Below are positions 8,780 to 16,456 of a stretch of DNA of 64,000 bases, in pieces. Source of the DNA: UBA1189 sp964570685 (GTDB lineage Bacteria > Bacteroidota > Bacteroidia > Bacteroidales > Bacteroidaceae); NCBI GenBank assembly GCA_964570685.1, contig CAZMZC010000007.1, positions 1-64,000 of the forward strand, in the 5' to 3' direction. Each line of letters begins with the position of its first letter. The stretch's first letter is position 1. The notes under the pieces were generated by a model, which was not told where the DNA came from, made no database searches, and worked only from the letters and a program-made list of their open reading frames with translations. A program made the position numbers and the translations under genes.

Positions 8780-9463
8780 TTAGAAATGATAACCTAAACG
8801 GATTACTACCATTGAGGGATTGAGTTTGCTTTCGTTTAGCTTATTCACTGCATCTGTTATTTTATTATCGGACTTCAAATCAATCTCCGAAGCACCAAAT
8901 CCATAATAATGGAGACCAAGAGATACAGCATTGCTAACAGAAACACCTACGCCTACTTGCCAAGCAAAAGTGGTAGCTGAAGCATACGGAGTATCATCAT
9001 CAGAAGTTCCTGTAATGCTACGGAAGTTAGCACCAACGCCAGCCTCAGCCCAGAGAGTAGTGCCAATAATATCAAGAATGGTATAGTTAACACCTACCAT
9101 AACGGGCAGATTGATATAAGCGGGTACAGTATAATCGTCATTATTTGCCAAATCGGCGATTGCCTTCAAGTCGTCTTTAATTTCTGATTTCAAACCATTG
9201 TAGAAGAAGTCAGCCGACGCAAAAGCACTAATATTACCCAAAACACTTAATTGATATTTCAGACCAACATTGAATCCTGTTGCAGCGCCACCTAGCTCAG
9301 ACTTTAGAGAGTTTAATGCCATATCAGTAACATCACCCTGTCCGAATGTTCCAACCGGGAAGTTACCACCTGCACGTACAGAAAGACCATTCTGAGCAAA
9401 TGATGCTGTAGAAACTCCCATAATGACTGCCACAAGAGCAATCGCTTTTTTTACATTTTTCAT
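8780..9463 (-). CDS. outer-membrane beta-barrel protein
   Basis: A 227-residue protein with a clear signal peptide (MKNVKKAIALVAVIMGVSTASFAQ). Alternating aromatic/hydrophobic strands follow, and a final strand ends in terminal Phe (IRLGYHF), the signature for outer-membrane insertion. It fits the small porin-like barrel families (OMP_b-brl) of Bacteroidetes, role unknown. It is monocistronic, with a promoter near 9565 and its own terminator. Confidence 0.85.
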   Translation of the reverse strand: MKNVKKAIALVAVIMGVSTASFAQNGLSVRAGGNFPVGTFGQGDVTDMALNSLKSELGGAATGFNVGLKYQLSVLGNISAFASADFFYNGLKSEIKDDLKAIADLANNDDYTVPAYINLPVMVGVNYTILDIIGTTLWAEAGVGANFRSITGTSDDDTPYASATTFAWQVGVGVSVSNAVSLGLHYYGFGASEIDLKSDNKITDAVNKLNESKLNPSMVVIRLGYHF

Positions 9464-9564
9464 AATTCCCTTACGTTTATTTGTTAGTAATTAGATTTGT
9501 ATGTCGTGAATATAGTTTGCATTACACTATCCTATGAACTCCATCCGTTACATTTATGACGGTG

Positions 9565-9572
9565 CAAATATA
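9565..9572 (-). promoter_or_regulatory. -7 box upstream of the outer-membrane barrel gene
   Basis: TATATTTG on the minus strand matches TAnnTTTG, giving a leader of about 95 nt. No convincing -33 box is seen. The interval 9464-9622 otherwise holds nothing recognisable. Confidence 0.5.
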
Positions 9573-9622
9573 CAACTTTTATCAATAGATAGTATTCTTT
9601 TGACCGAAAATTCTATCTTCGG

Positions 9623-10660
9623 TTAAGGCATTCTACCAATTGCAGCTATCAACTTGTCGGTATTCTCCGACTTTGTGGCCCAACTAGTACAAATACGCAC
9701 TGCTGTATGCTCTTCATCGACCTGCTGCCATATGGAGAACAAAAAATCGTCGGACAAAATGGCCAACTGTTCCTTATTGAATATAGGGAACTGCTGATTG
9801 GTAGGACTGTCTATCAAGAAGGCTATACCCTTGGCTTGTAATGCAGATTTTATGCGCATAGCTTCACCGATTGCTTGCTGAGATATAGCAAAATAGAGAT
9901 TGTCGGCAAATAAGGTCGCAAACTGCAAACCGAGGAGTCGGCCTTTGGCAAGCATACCGCCATGCTGCTTGATGCTATAGCGGAAATCCCTCTTCAATGC
10001 TTCATTGACGATTATCACTGCCTCACCAAAAAGTGCTCCCACTTTGGTGCCACCGATATAAAACACGTCGACCAGCTGTGTCAACTCAGGCAAAGTGATG
10101 TCGCACTCAGGCGAACAAAGCCCATATCCCAAGCGGGCGCCATCGACAAACAGCGGCAGGGAGTACTTGTCGCACACCCCACGTATGCTTCTCAGTTCGG
10201 CATGAGAATAGATGGTGCCAATTTCTGTTGGAAAAGACAGATATACCATCCCAGGCTGTACCATATGCTCTGGACCATCTTCCTGCAGATGTGCTTGCAT
10301 AGCCTCCTCTATTTGATTGGCCGTAATCTTTCCGTCGGCAGTAGGTAAGGCAAGCACCTTATGTCCCGTACTCTCTATCGCCCCCGTCTCATGCACATTG
10401 ATATGTCCGCTCACGGCCGCAAGCACCCCTTGATAGGGACGCAATAGGTGGGAAATGACAGTCGTGTTGGCCTGAGTACCTCCCACCAGGAAATGTACAT
10501 CGGCACTATTGCACTCACATGCCTGTTTGATAAACTGACGTGCTTCTTCGCAATAGTGGTCCTCGCCATACCCCACCGTCTGCTCCATATTGGAGTTCAT
10601 CAGTCTTTCCATAATCAGGGGATGTGCACCTTCATTGTAGTCACATTGAAACTGTATCAT
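9623..10660 (-). CDS. low-specificity threonine aldolase-family PLP enzyme
   Basis: A 345-residue fold-type I PLP enzyme. It has the GGTQANT phosphate-binding segment, LFVDGARLGYG with the PLP-contacting Asp, and IGGTKVGALFGEA with the Schiff-base lysine, followed by KQHGGMLAKGR. These match the beta-eliminating lyase/threonine aldolase family, which cleaves L-threonine or L-allo-threonine to glycine and acetaldehyde. Length and motifs are complete. It is monocistronic and divergent from the recombinase gene. Confidence 0.88.
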   Translation of the reverse strand: MIQFQCDYNEGAHPLIMERLMNSNMEQTVGYGEDHYCEEARQFIKQACECNSADVHFLVGGTQANTTVISHLLRPYQGVLAAVSGHINVHETGAIESTGHKVLALPTADGKITANQIEEAMQAHLQEDGPEHMVQPGMVYLSFPTEIGTIYSHAELRSIRGVCDKYSLPLFVDGARLGYGLCSPECDITLPELTQLVDVFYIGGTKVGALFGEAVIIVNEALKRDFRYSIKQHGGMLAKGRLLGLQFATLFADNLYFAISQQAIGEAMRIKSALQAKGIAFLIDSPTNQQFPIFNKEQLAILSDDFLFSIWQQVDEEHTAVRICTSWATKSENTDKLIAAIGRMP

Positions 10661-10694
10661 CTATAAAAGTCGCTATTATTTATTTTGTTTGGCG

Positions 10695-10702
10695 CAAAAT
10701 TA
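10695..10702 (-). promoter_or_regulatory. -7 box for the threonine aldolase gene
   Basis: TAATTTTG on the minus strand, 34 nt upstream of the ATG at 10660. The -33 region holds only a weak TTTA. Confidence 0.5.
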
Positions 10703-10754
10703 GGCATATATTTCCTAAAGAAAAAATTTTATTCACTTAATCATTATTGCAACA

Positions 10755-11699
10755 ATGACAGTTATTCAACTTAAATTTAGAACAGCTCCTAATGAGCCAC
10801 AGCAATCCGACAGCGAGACCCTATTCAGCTTTATGCAGAAATTGATAACCCAATTCCGCTTTTGTGGCAGAGAACGTACAGCAGAGACATACACTGCTGC
10901 ATTGAACAGTATAAGCCGTTTCAATGGTGGCAAGGATATACGCTTCCCTGACATCAACGAGACGCTGATGCTCAGATATGAGGTGTACCTGCACTCGTGC
11001 GGTATTACGATGAATACTTCATCCTTCTATATGCGCATCTTGCGTGCTGCCTATAACAGAGCGGTAGAGAAGGGATTTACACTACAGCAGCATCCGTTCA
11101 AATTGGTCTATACAGGTATCGACAAGACAATCAAGCGGGCTATCCCTCTAAAGAGCATCAAGCTTATCAAGGAACTGAACCTCACCGACAGTAAAAGTCT
11201 GGAGTTTGCCCGTGATATGTTTCTGTTCAGTTTCTATACACGGGGTATGTCGCTGATAGATATGGCTTTCCTTACATCGCATAATCTTACGGGGGGAAGG
11301 CTTACCTATACACGCCACAAGACTGGGCAGCAGCTATCAATCAAATGGGAGAGATGTATGCAGGAGATTGTAGACAGGCACCATCAAAAAGGAGCCCGAT
11401 ACTTACTTCCTATAATAAGAAAGGAAGGCACTAATGAGCGGAAGCAATACAAATGCCGCTCGTCGTGGCTATGCAGCAAACTGAAGCGGATAGGCATGAT
11501 GATACGTCTCGACTTTCCGCTCACGATGTATGTAGCCCGCCATTCATGGGCTAGCATTGCTCGCTCATCACACATACCCATCTCCATCATCAGCGAAAGT
11601 ATGGGACACGAGTCTGAACAGACGACGCAAATATATCTATCTTCATTTGACTATATAGAGATAGACAAAGCCAACAGGCGTATATTGAAGATGTTGTAA
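10755..11699 (+). CDS. tyrosine recombinase (site-specific integrase/invertase)
   Basis: A 314-residue recombinase. It has a SAM-like core-binding domain (~20-110) and a catalytic domain with Arg in FYTRGMS, Lys in RHKTGQ, the box YVARHSW (Tyr replaces the first His of the usual HxxR), His in SMGHES and nucleophile Tyr in TQIYLSS. Stand-alone enzymes of this size in Bacteroidales often invert promoters of surface genes, so it could be a phase-variation invertase rather than a phage integrase. No phage genes are nearby. An 18-bp palindrome lies 75 bp past its stop, but no invertible promoter pair was found within a few hundred bases. Confidence 0.92.
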   Translation: MTVIQLKFRTAPNEPQQSDSETLFSFMQKLITQFRFCGRERTAETYTAALNSISRFNGGKDIRFPDINETLMLRYEVYLHSCGITMNTSSFYMRILRAAYNRAVEKGFTLQQHPFKLVYTGIDKTIKRAIPLKSIKLIKELNLTDSKSLEFARDMFLFSFYTRGMSLIDMAFLTSHNLTGGRLTYTRHKTGQQLSIKWERCMQEIVDRHHQKGARYLLPIIRKEGTNERKQYKCRSSWLCSKLKRIGMMIRLDFPLTMYVARHSWASIARSSHIPISIISESMGHESEQTTQIYLSSFDYIEIDKANRRILKML

Positions 11700-11726
11700 G
11701 TGTGATGCCTTCTACAGAAGTCGGGT

Positions 11727-11769
11727 AGGAAGGGGTAGGCGCTTTTGGCACCGCCCCCTTCCTTTTCTT
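11727..11769 (+). terminator. terminator after the recombinase gene
   Basis: The stem AGGAAGGGG (11727-11735) pairs with CCCCTTCCT (11755-11763) and is followed by a T-rich run, 28 bases beyond the stop codon. Confidence 0.75.
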
Positions 11770-11773
11770 ATTA

Positions 11774-11791
11774 TTGCCAGATATCTGGCAA
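11774..11791. other. perfect 18-bp palindrome next to the recombinase gene
   Basis: TTGCCAGATATCTGGCAA is fully symmetric, and a third TGCCA half-site follows at 11795-11799. It could be a recombinase core site, an operator for nfo, or a second hairpin. It sits between the recombinase terminator and the nfo promoter. Confidence 0.6.
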
Positions 11792-11829
11792 AAATGCCAA
11801 TATTAGGACAATCGTACAAATATATTTTG

Positions 11830-11837
11830 TATCTTTG
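11830..11837 (+). promoter_or_regulatory. -7 box for nfo
   Basis: TATCTTTG lies 26 nt before the ATG of nfo. A clear -33 box is not visible. Confidence 0.5.
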
Positions 11838-11863
11838 CGATTAACTAAAAGATTGCTTATTGT

Positions 11864-12703
11864 ATGAAATGTATAGGACCACACGTATCGGCATCGGGCG
11901 GCGTAGAACTAGCCCCTGTGAACGCCAAGGAACTGGGAGCAACAGCCTTTGCCCTTTTCACCCGTAACCAACGCCAATGGGTATCAAAGCCCTTGACGGA
12001 GCAGAGCATCGCCCTCTTCAAGGAGCGTTGTGCCGAGTATGGCTACGATGCACGGTATATTCTCCCCCACGACAGCTACCTCATCAATCTGGGACATCCA
12101 CATGAGGAGGGACTGGAAAAGTCACGCGCCGCCTTCTACGATGAGATGCACCGCTGCGAGCAGCTGGGGCTCACGATGCTCAACTTCCATCCAGGCAGCC
12201 ACCTCAACGAGATTGACAAGGACGCCTGCCTGGCGCGCATTGCCGAAAGCATCAACATCGCCCTCGACCGCACACAGGGAGTGACAGCAGTCATTGAAAA
12301 CACCGCCGGACAGGGTAGCAATATGGGCTTCTCCTTCTACCACCTGGCACAGATTATCGCCCAGGTAGAGGACAAGAGTCGTGTGGGCGTATGCCTCGAT
12401 ACCTGCCACACCTACTCGGCAGGCTACGACATCAAGGACAACTACGAGGCCGTATGGCAGGAGTTTGGCGAGATAGTAGGCTTCTCCTATTTAAAAGGTA
12501 TACACCTCAACGACACGAAGAAGGCATTGGGCTCACGCGTAGACCGTCACGAGAGCATCGGATTGGGTCTACTGGGTATCGACTTCTTCAAACGCTTCAT
12601 GCAGGACCCTCGCTTCGACAACATTCCGCTCATCCTCGAAACTCCCGATGAGACACGCTGGGCCGAGGAGATACAGCTGCTGAAAAGTTTCGAAATTGCC
12701 TAA
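11864..12703 (+). CDS. nfo: endonuclease IV (AP endonuclease)
   Basis: A 279-residue TIM-barrel enzyme that cuts DNA 5' of abasic sites in base-excision repair. It begins MKCIGPHVSASGG. It has metal-ligand motifs LPHDSYLINL, LNFHPGSH, AVIENTAGQG, VCLDTCHTYSAGYD, HLNDTKK and VDRHESIG, and the final Glu in LILETPDE. All Zn ligands expected for the family are visible and the length is standard. It is transcribed alone. Confidence 0.97.
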   Translation: MKCIGPHVSASGGVELAPVNAKELGATAFALFTRNQRQWVSKPLTEQSIALFKERCAEYGYDARYILPHDSYLINLGHPHEEGLEKSRAAFYDEMHRCEQLGLTMLNFHPGSHLNEIDKDACLARIAESINIALDRTQGVTAVIENTAGQGSNMGFSFYHLAQIIAQVEDKSRVGVCLDTCHTYSAGYDIKDNYEAVWQEFGEIVGFSYLKGIHLNDTKKALGSRVDRHESIGLGLLGIDFFKRFMQDPRFDNIPLILETPDETRWAEEIQLLKSFEIA

Positions 12704-12787
12704 TACGAGAGAGCTAAAGAACCAAATTGACGGAATTTTGTTAGTTTTAATGATAATTTTTCACGATAACGCAAATTTTCTTGCCAT

Positions 12788-12822
12788 TTTGTTGCACCAA
12801 TCAAAACAAACCCATACCTTTG
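12788..12822 (+). promoter_or_regulatory. promoter of the histidine operon
   Basis: TTTGTTG at 12788-12794 and TACCTTTG at 12815-12822 are spaced like the Bacteroidetes -33/-7 elements. Transcription would start about 20 nt before the his leader peptide. Confidence 0.65.
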
Positions 12823-12850
12823 CGCCAGGTAACTAAGGTAAAAAGAGAAA

Positions 12851-12901
12851 ATGAAGCAAACTCGCCTACATCGCCATCATCATCACCCTATCAGCCGATA
12901 A
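12851..12901 (+). CDS. hisL: histidine operon leader peptide
   Basis: A 16-residue open frame reads MKQTRLHRHHHHPISR, with five histidines (residues 7 and 9-12). It is the Bacteroidetes counterpart in form of enterobacterial HisL, but the sequence is unrelated. AAAAGAGAAA lies just upstream of its ATG. Its stop codon overlaps the left arm of an antiterminator, so ribosome stalling at the His codons (12869-12886) would decide the fold of the downstream RNA. No other gene is present between nfo and hisG. Confidence 0.88.
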   Translation: MKQTRLHRHHHHPISR

Positions 12902-12975
12902 GGTAAGCGATGTATGCTGTTTGTCTTCACAAGCAAATAAGGACTTACCTATCGGGCAAGTCCTTTTTGTTTTTC
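12895..12975 (+). promoter_or_regulatory. his attenuator: mutually exclusive antiterminator and terminator
   Basis: The terminator is AAGGACTTACC (12939-12949) with GGCAAGTCCTT (12955-12965): ten of eleven pairs, loop TATCG, then TTTGTTTTTC. The alternative fold pairs CCGATAAGGTAAG (12895-12907, one bulged A) with CTTACCTATCGG (12944-12955), which uses the terminator's left arm and loop. A ribosome stalled at the His codons would leave 12899-12907 free and favour read-through. One that reaches the stop at 12899 would mask it and favour termination. This is classic amino-acid attenuation, inferred from sequence. Confidence 0.85.
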
Positions 12976-13012
12976 TATACCTATTATATATAAAGCCGAA
13001 CAACGAAGCGAT

Positions 13013-13864
13013 ATGATACGAATAGCCATCCAGTCGAAAGGACGACTCAACGAACAGAGTGTAGACCTGCTGCAAGATGCAGGCATGAATGTGAATGACC
13101 AGAAGCGTAAGTTTCTTGACCGTGTGGGCAATTTCCCCTTGGAGATTCTCTACTTGCGCGACGACGATATCCCCGAGGTAGTGGCCGACGGCTCGGCCGA
13201 CATCGGCATCGTGGGCTACAACGAAGTGGCCGAGACCGATGCCGCGGTAGAGGTGGTGCGCCACTTGGGCTTCGGCGGTTGCCGCATCTCGCTGGCCATC
13301 CCCAAGGCCGACGAGTACACCTCGCCCCAGTACTTCCAGGGCAAGCGCATCGCCACCTCATACCCCAATATCCTGCGCCGCTTCCTCGCGGAGCAGGGTG
13401 TGGAGGCTTCCGTGCGCGTCATCAAAGGCTCCGTGGAGATAGCCCCTGCGGCAGGCATTGCCGATGCCATCTTCGACATCGTATCGTCGGGCGGCACTCT
13501 CGTGTCGAACGGACTCAAGGAGGTGGAGCAGGTCATCCAATCCGAGGCCGTGCTCATCGCCAACCCCGACCTCACGCCCGAGAAGCGTGCCATACTGGAC
13601 TCGCTGCTCTTCCGCGTCGATGCTGTCACGGGCAGCCGTGGCAAGAAGTATATCCTGATGAACCTCCCCGCCGACAAGGTGGACGAAGCCATCGCCATAC
13701 TGCCCGCCATGCGTAGTCCGTCGGTGATGCCCCTGGCCGACAAGGCATGGTGCTCACTGCACTCCGTGGTGAAGGCCGCCGAGCTGTGGGACAAGATCGA
13801 ACGTCTCAAGCAGATTGGTGCCGAAGGCATCCTCGTGCTGGATTTGGATAAAGTAATCGAATGA
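13013..13864 (+). CDS. hisG: ATP phosphoribosyltransferase, long form
   Basis: A 283-residue enzyme for the first step of histidine synthesis, joining ATP and PRPP. It starts MIRIAIQSKGRLNEQS, has the periplasmic-binding-like catalytic core (GSADIGIVGYNEV, ATSYPN) and the PRPP loop in DIVSSGGTLVSNGL. The extra ~75-residue C-terminal ACT-like regulatory domain (KYILMNLPADKVDEAIAILP) marks the long, feedback-inhibited form that needs no HisZ. It is the first gene after the attenuator and is followed by the hisD-hisC frame. Confidence 0.97.
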   Translation: MIRIAIQSKGRLNEQSVDLLQDAGMNVNDQKRKFLDRVGNFPLEILYLRDDDIPEVVADGSADIGIVGYNEVAETDAAVEVVRHLGFGGCRISLAIPKADEYTSPQYFQGKRIATSYPNILRRFLAEQGVEASVRVIKGSVEIAPAAGIADAIFDIVSSGGTLVSNGLKEVEQVIQSEAVLIANPDLTPEKRAILDSLLFRVDAVTGSRGKKYILMNLPADKVDEAIAILPAMRSPSVMPLADKAWCSLHSVVKAAELWDKIERLKQIGAEGILVLDLDKVIE

Positions 13865-13939
13865 TTTATGATTTCAGATTTGTGATTTATGATTTGGCTT
13901 CGCGATGTGGCAATGAATCATAAATCATAAATCATAAAT
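13863..13939. repeat. AT-rich inverted repeat between hisG and hisD
   Basis: Repeats of GATTTATGATTT on the left face AAATCATAAATC units on the right around a short GC-rich loop (GGCTTCGCGATGTGG). The RNA would form a long AU stem inside the operon, perhaps affecting stability or hisG/hisD ratio. Related repeats occur upstream of mutA and around 50.26-50.33 kb. Confidence 0.7.
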
Positions 13940-13947
13940 ATGAAGAT

Positions 13948-16332
13948 ATGCTACAAACCTACATTACCCCCGACAAGAAATCCTGGCCAGCGCTGATGCT
14001 CCGCGCCACGGACGACGATACAGTTATCGAACAGCGCGTACGTACCATCCTTGAGCGCATCCGCCAAGGAGGCGATGAGGCGTTGCGTGCTGTCACCACA
14101 GAGATTGACGGGCGTTGCCCCGAGACGTTGCAGGTGAGCGAAGCCGAGTTTGCCGAGGCTGAAACCTTAGTGAGCGACGAACTCAAAGCCGCCATCCAGC
14201 AGGCCGCGAGCAACATCAGCGCCTTCCATAAGGCCCAGCAGGCTCCTGCGGTAGATGTATGCACCATGCCCGGTGTGCACTGCCGCCGCCGTGTGCTCCC
14301 CATACGCCGTGTGGGACTCTATATCCCCGGAGGTAGCGCACCGCTCTTCTCCACCATCCTCATGCTGGCCCTGCCTGCACAGATTGCCGGATGCGAGGAG
14401 ATCGTGCTCTGTACCCCATGTGACCGCACCACAGGCAAGGTCAACCCCGTAGTGCTGTATACCGCACAGTTCTGTGGCGTACGCACCATATATAAATTGG
14501 GCGGAGCACAAGCCATCGCCGCCATGGCCTACGGCACCGAGAGCATAGAGCGTGTATACAAGATATTCGGCCCGGGCAACCGCTACGTGACCAAGGCCAA
14601 GCAGATGGTAAGCGCCCAGGGCACTGCCATCGACATGCCTGCCGGCCCATCGGAGGTGATGGTCATGGCCGACGACAATGCCCGCCCCGACTTCGTGGCG
14701 GCCGACTTCCTCTCCCAAGCCGAGCATGGCCCGGATAGCCAGTCGCTCCTGGTATGCCGCAGCAGCGAGTTTGCCGAGCGTGTCAACGCAGAGATAACTC
14801 GCCAGCTCGCCCTCCTTCCCCGTGCCGACATTGCCACCCGCTCACTCGCAAACAGCCGCATTGTCGTGCTCGGCGATGTAGATACGATGATAGACTTTGC
14901 CAACCGCTACGCTGCCGAGCACCTCATCATCGCTATGGACGATGTCTGGGCGGTGGCCAATCGCATCACCGCTGCCGGCAGCATCTTCGTGGGGCACTAC
15001 TCGCCCGAGAGTGCCGGCGACTACGCCTCAGGCACCAACCACACCCTGCCCACCATGGGCCTCGCCACTGCCTACAGCGGTATCGGGCTCGACAGTTTCA
15101 TGCACGCCATCACCTATCAGGAGCTTACCCAAGAGGGACTCAACAGCCTGAGCAACACCATCATCCGTATGGCCGAAGCCGAAGGACTGGAGGCACATGC
15201 CAATGCGGTGAGGGTGAGGACTAAGACCCACCCCATCCCTCCCTATAAAGGAGGGGGTACCAACATCGCGGAGCCTCAAGTCCTCCCTCACAGGGAGGAT
15301 TTAGGTGGGTCCCTCGTGCGTCCAAACATCTTGGCCCTGAAGCCCTATTCCACCGCCCGCGACGAATACAAGGGCAGCATCGGCGTATACCTCGATGCCA
15401 ATGAGAACCCCTTCGACAACGGATACAACCGCTACCCCTCTACCACGCTCAAGGAGCAGGTGCGCGAGGTCATTGCACATAAGAAGGGCGTCGCCCCCGC
15501 AAACCTCTTCCTCGGCAACGGCAGCGACGAGGCCATCGACCTGCTGTTCCGCATCTTCTGCCGCCCGGGCGTGGACAACGTGGTGAGCATAGCCCCCACC
15601 TACGGCATGTACAGCGTGTGTGCCGCCATCAACGACATCGAGTGCCGCGAGGTGATGCTGGGCGAGGACTTCAGTCTGCCCGTAGATGCACTCTTGAGCG
15701 CGGCGGACATGCAGAGCAAGCTGCTCTTCATCTGCTCGCCCAATAACCCCACGGCCAATGCCTTCCCCCGTGAAGAGATACTCTCACTCGTGCGCCAGTT
15801 CCCCGGCATCGTGGTGGTCGACGAAGCCTACATCGACTTCTCCTCCGTGCCCAGTATGACCGGGCTGCTCAGCGAGTATCCCAACCTCATCGTACTGCAG
15901 ACCCTCTCGAAAGCCTACGGCCTGGCCGGCCTGCGCATCGGACTCGCCTTCGCCCACGAGCGCATCATCAGCCTCTTCAAACAGGTGAAGTATCCCTACA
16001 ACATCGGTGCCGACACGCTGGCACTCGCCCTGCGCCTGATCGAGACCGACATCACCCCACAGGTGCAGACCCTCATTGCCGAGCGCCACCGCGTAGCCAC
16101 AGCCCTCGCCAGCCTGCCCTATGTGGAGAAGGTATACCCCAGCGATGCCAACTTCCTGCTGGTGAAGACCGAGCAACCGCGCGAACTCTATGACTACCTC
16201 ATAGCCCGCGAACTCATCGTGCGCGACCGCTCACGCACCCCCGGCTGCGAAGGCACCCTGCGCATCACCATCGGTACACCCGAGGAGAATGACAGACTGA
16301 TACGGGAGCTGAGAGCGAAGAGCAAAAACTAA
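13948..16332 (+). CDS. hisDC: HisD-HisC fusion: histidinol dehydrogenase + histidinol-phosphate aminotransferase
   Basis: One uninterrupted 794-codon frame. Residues 1-425 are a full HisD: FGPGNRYVTKAK, DMPAGPSEVMV, DFLSQAEHGPDSQ, and the catalytic pair in AAEHLI plus SAGDYASGTNHTLPT. Residues ~456-794 are HisC: LDANENPFDNG, LFLGNGSDEAID, CSPNNPTAN, PLP Lys in TLSKAYGLAG (residue 655). These are normally separate enzymes (last oxidation steps and transamination). The joint, residues 426-455, is encoded by an 87-bp palindromic repeat. The usual hisD stop and the first HisC residues including its ATG are missing, so this appears to be an accidental or tolerated fusion. An assembly error at a repeat is the main alternative. 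Confidence 0.9.
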   Translation: MLQTYITPDKKSWPALMLRATDDDTVIEQRVRTILERIRQGGDEALRAVTTEIDGRCPETLQVSEAEFAEAETLVSDELKAAIQQAASNISAFHKAQQAPAVDVCTMPGVHCRRRVLPIRRVGLYIPGGSAPLFSTILMLALPAQIAGCEEIVLCTPCDRTTGKVNPVVLYTAQFCGVRTIYKLGGAQAIAAMAYGTESIERVYKIFGPGNRYVTKAKQMVSAQGTAIDMPAGPSEVMVMADDNARPDFVAADFLSQAEHGPDSQSLLVCRSSEFAERVNAEITRQLALLPRADIATRSLANSRIVVLGDVDTMIDFANRYAAEHLIIAMDDVWAVANRITAAGSIFVGHYSPESAGDYASGTNHTLPTMGLATAYSGIGLDSFMHAITYQELTQEGLNSLSNTIIRMAEAEGLEAHANAVRVRTKTHPIPPYKGGGTNIAEPQVLPHREDLGGSLVRPNILALKPYSTARDEYKGSIGVYLDANENPFDNGYNRYPSTTLKEQVREVIAHKKGVAPANLFLGNGSDEAIDLLFRIFCRPGVDNVVSIAPTYGMYSVCAAINDIECREVMLGEDFSLPVDALLSAADMQSKLLFICSPNNPTANAFPREEILSLVRQFPGIVVVDEAYIDFSSVPSMTGLLSEYPNLIVLQTLSKAYGLAGLRIGLAFAHERIISLFKQVKYPYNIGADTLALALRLIETDITPQVQTLIAERHRVATALASLPYVEKVYPSDANFLLVKTEQPRELYDYLIARELIVRDRSRTPGCEGTLRITIGTPEENDRLIRELRAKSKN
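15225..15311 (+). repeat. 87-bp double-hairpin palindromic element forming the HisD-HisC linker
   Basis: Outer 8-bp arms GACCCACC (15225-15232) and GGTGGGTC (15304-15311) enclose two hairpins: CCCTCC/GGAGGG at 15237-15255 and TCCTCCCT/AGGGAGGA at 15281-15299. Between them is AACATCGCGGA, shared with the repeat at 29181-29193. The length is 29 codons exactly, so the frame is kept. Confidence 0.88.
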
Positions 16333-16333
16333 A

Positions 16334-16397
16334 AAACGGACATCCGTTTCTTGAAAAAGGCAGGTGCAATCCCCGCTGAACGCACCTGCCTTTTTTT
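16334..16397. terminator. terminator between hisDC and pncB
   Basis: A small hairpin, AAACGGA/TCCGTTT at 16334-16349, precedes the main stem GGCAGGTGC (16359-16367) / GCACCTGCC (16382-16390) with a T7 tail. On the minus strand the same stem is followed by TTTTTC, so it can serve both convergent genes. Confidence 0.88.
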
Positions 16398-16456
16398 GTA
16401 ATCGCACCTGCGATTTTGCTTTCCTTGATTTTCGATTTTTTTGATGTTTTCAGTCG

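Noticed and set aside
10755..11699. Prophage or integrative element boundary
   Set aside because: Apart from the recombinase there are no phage, conjugation or att-like tRNA features nearby, and neighbours on both sides are housekeeping genes.
13863..13939. Intrinsic terminator between hisG and hisD
   Set aside because: The stem is AT-rich and lacks a GC-rich base with a T-run; hisDC has no promoter of its own, so read-through is expected.
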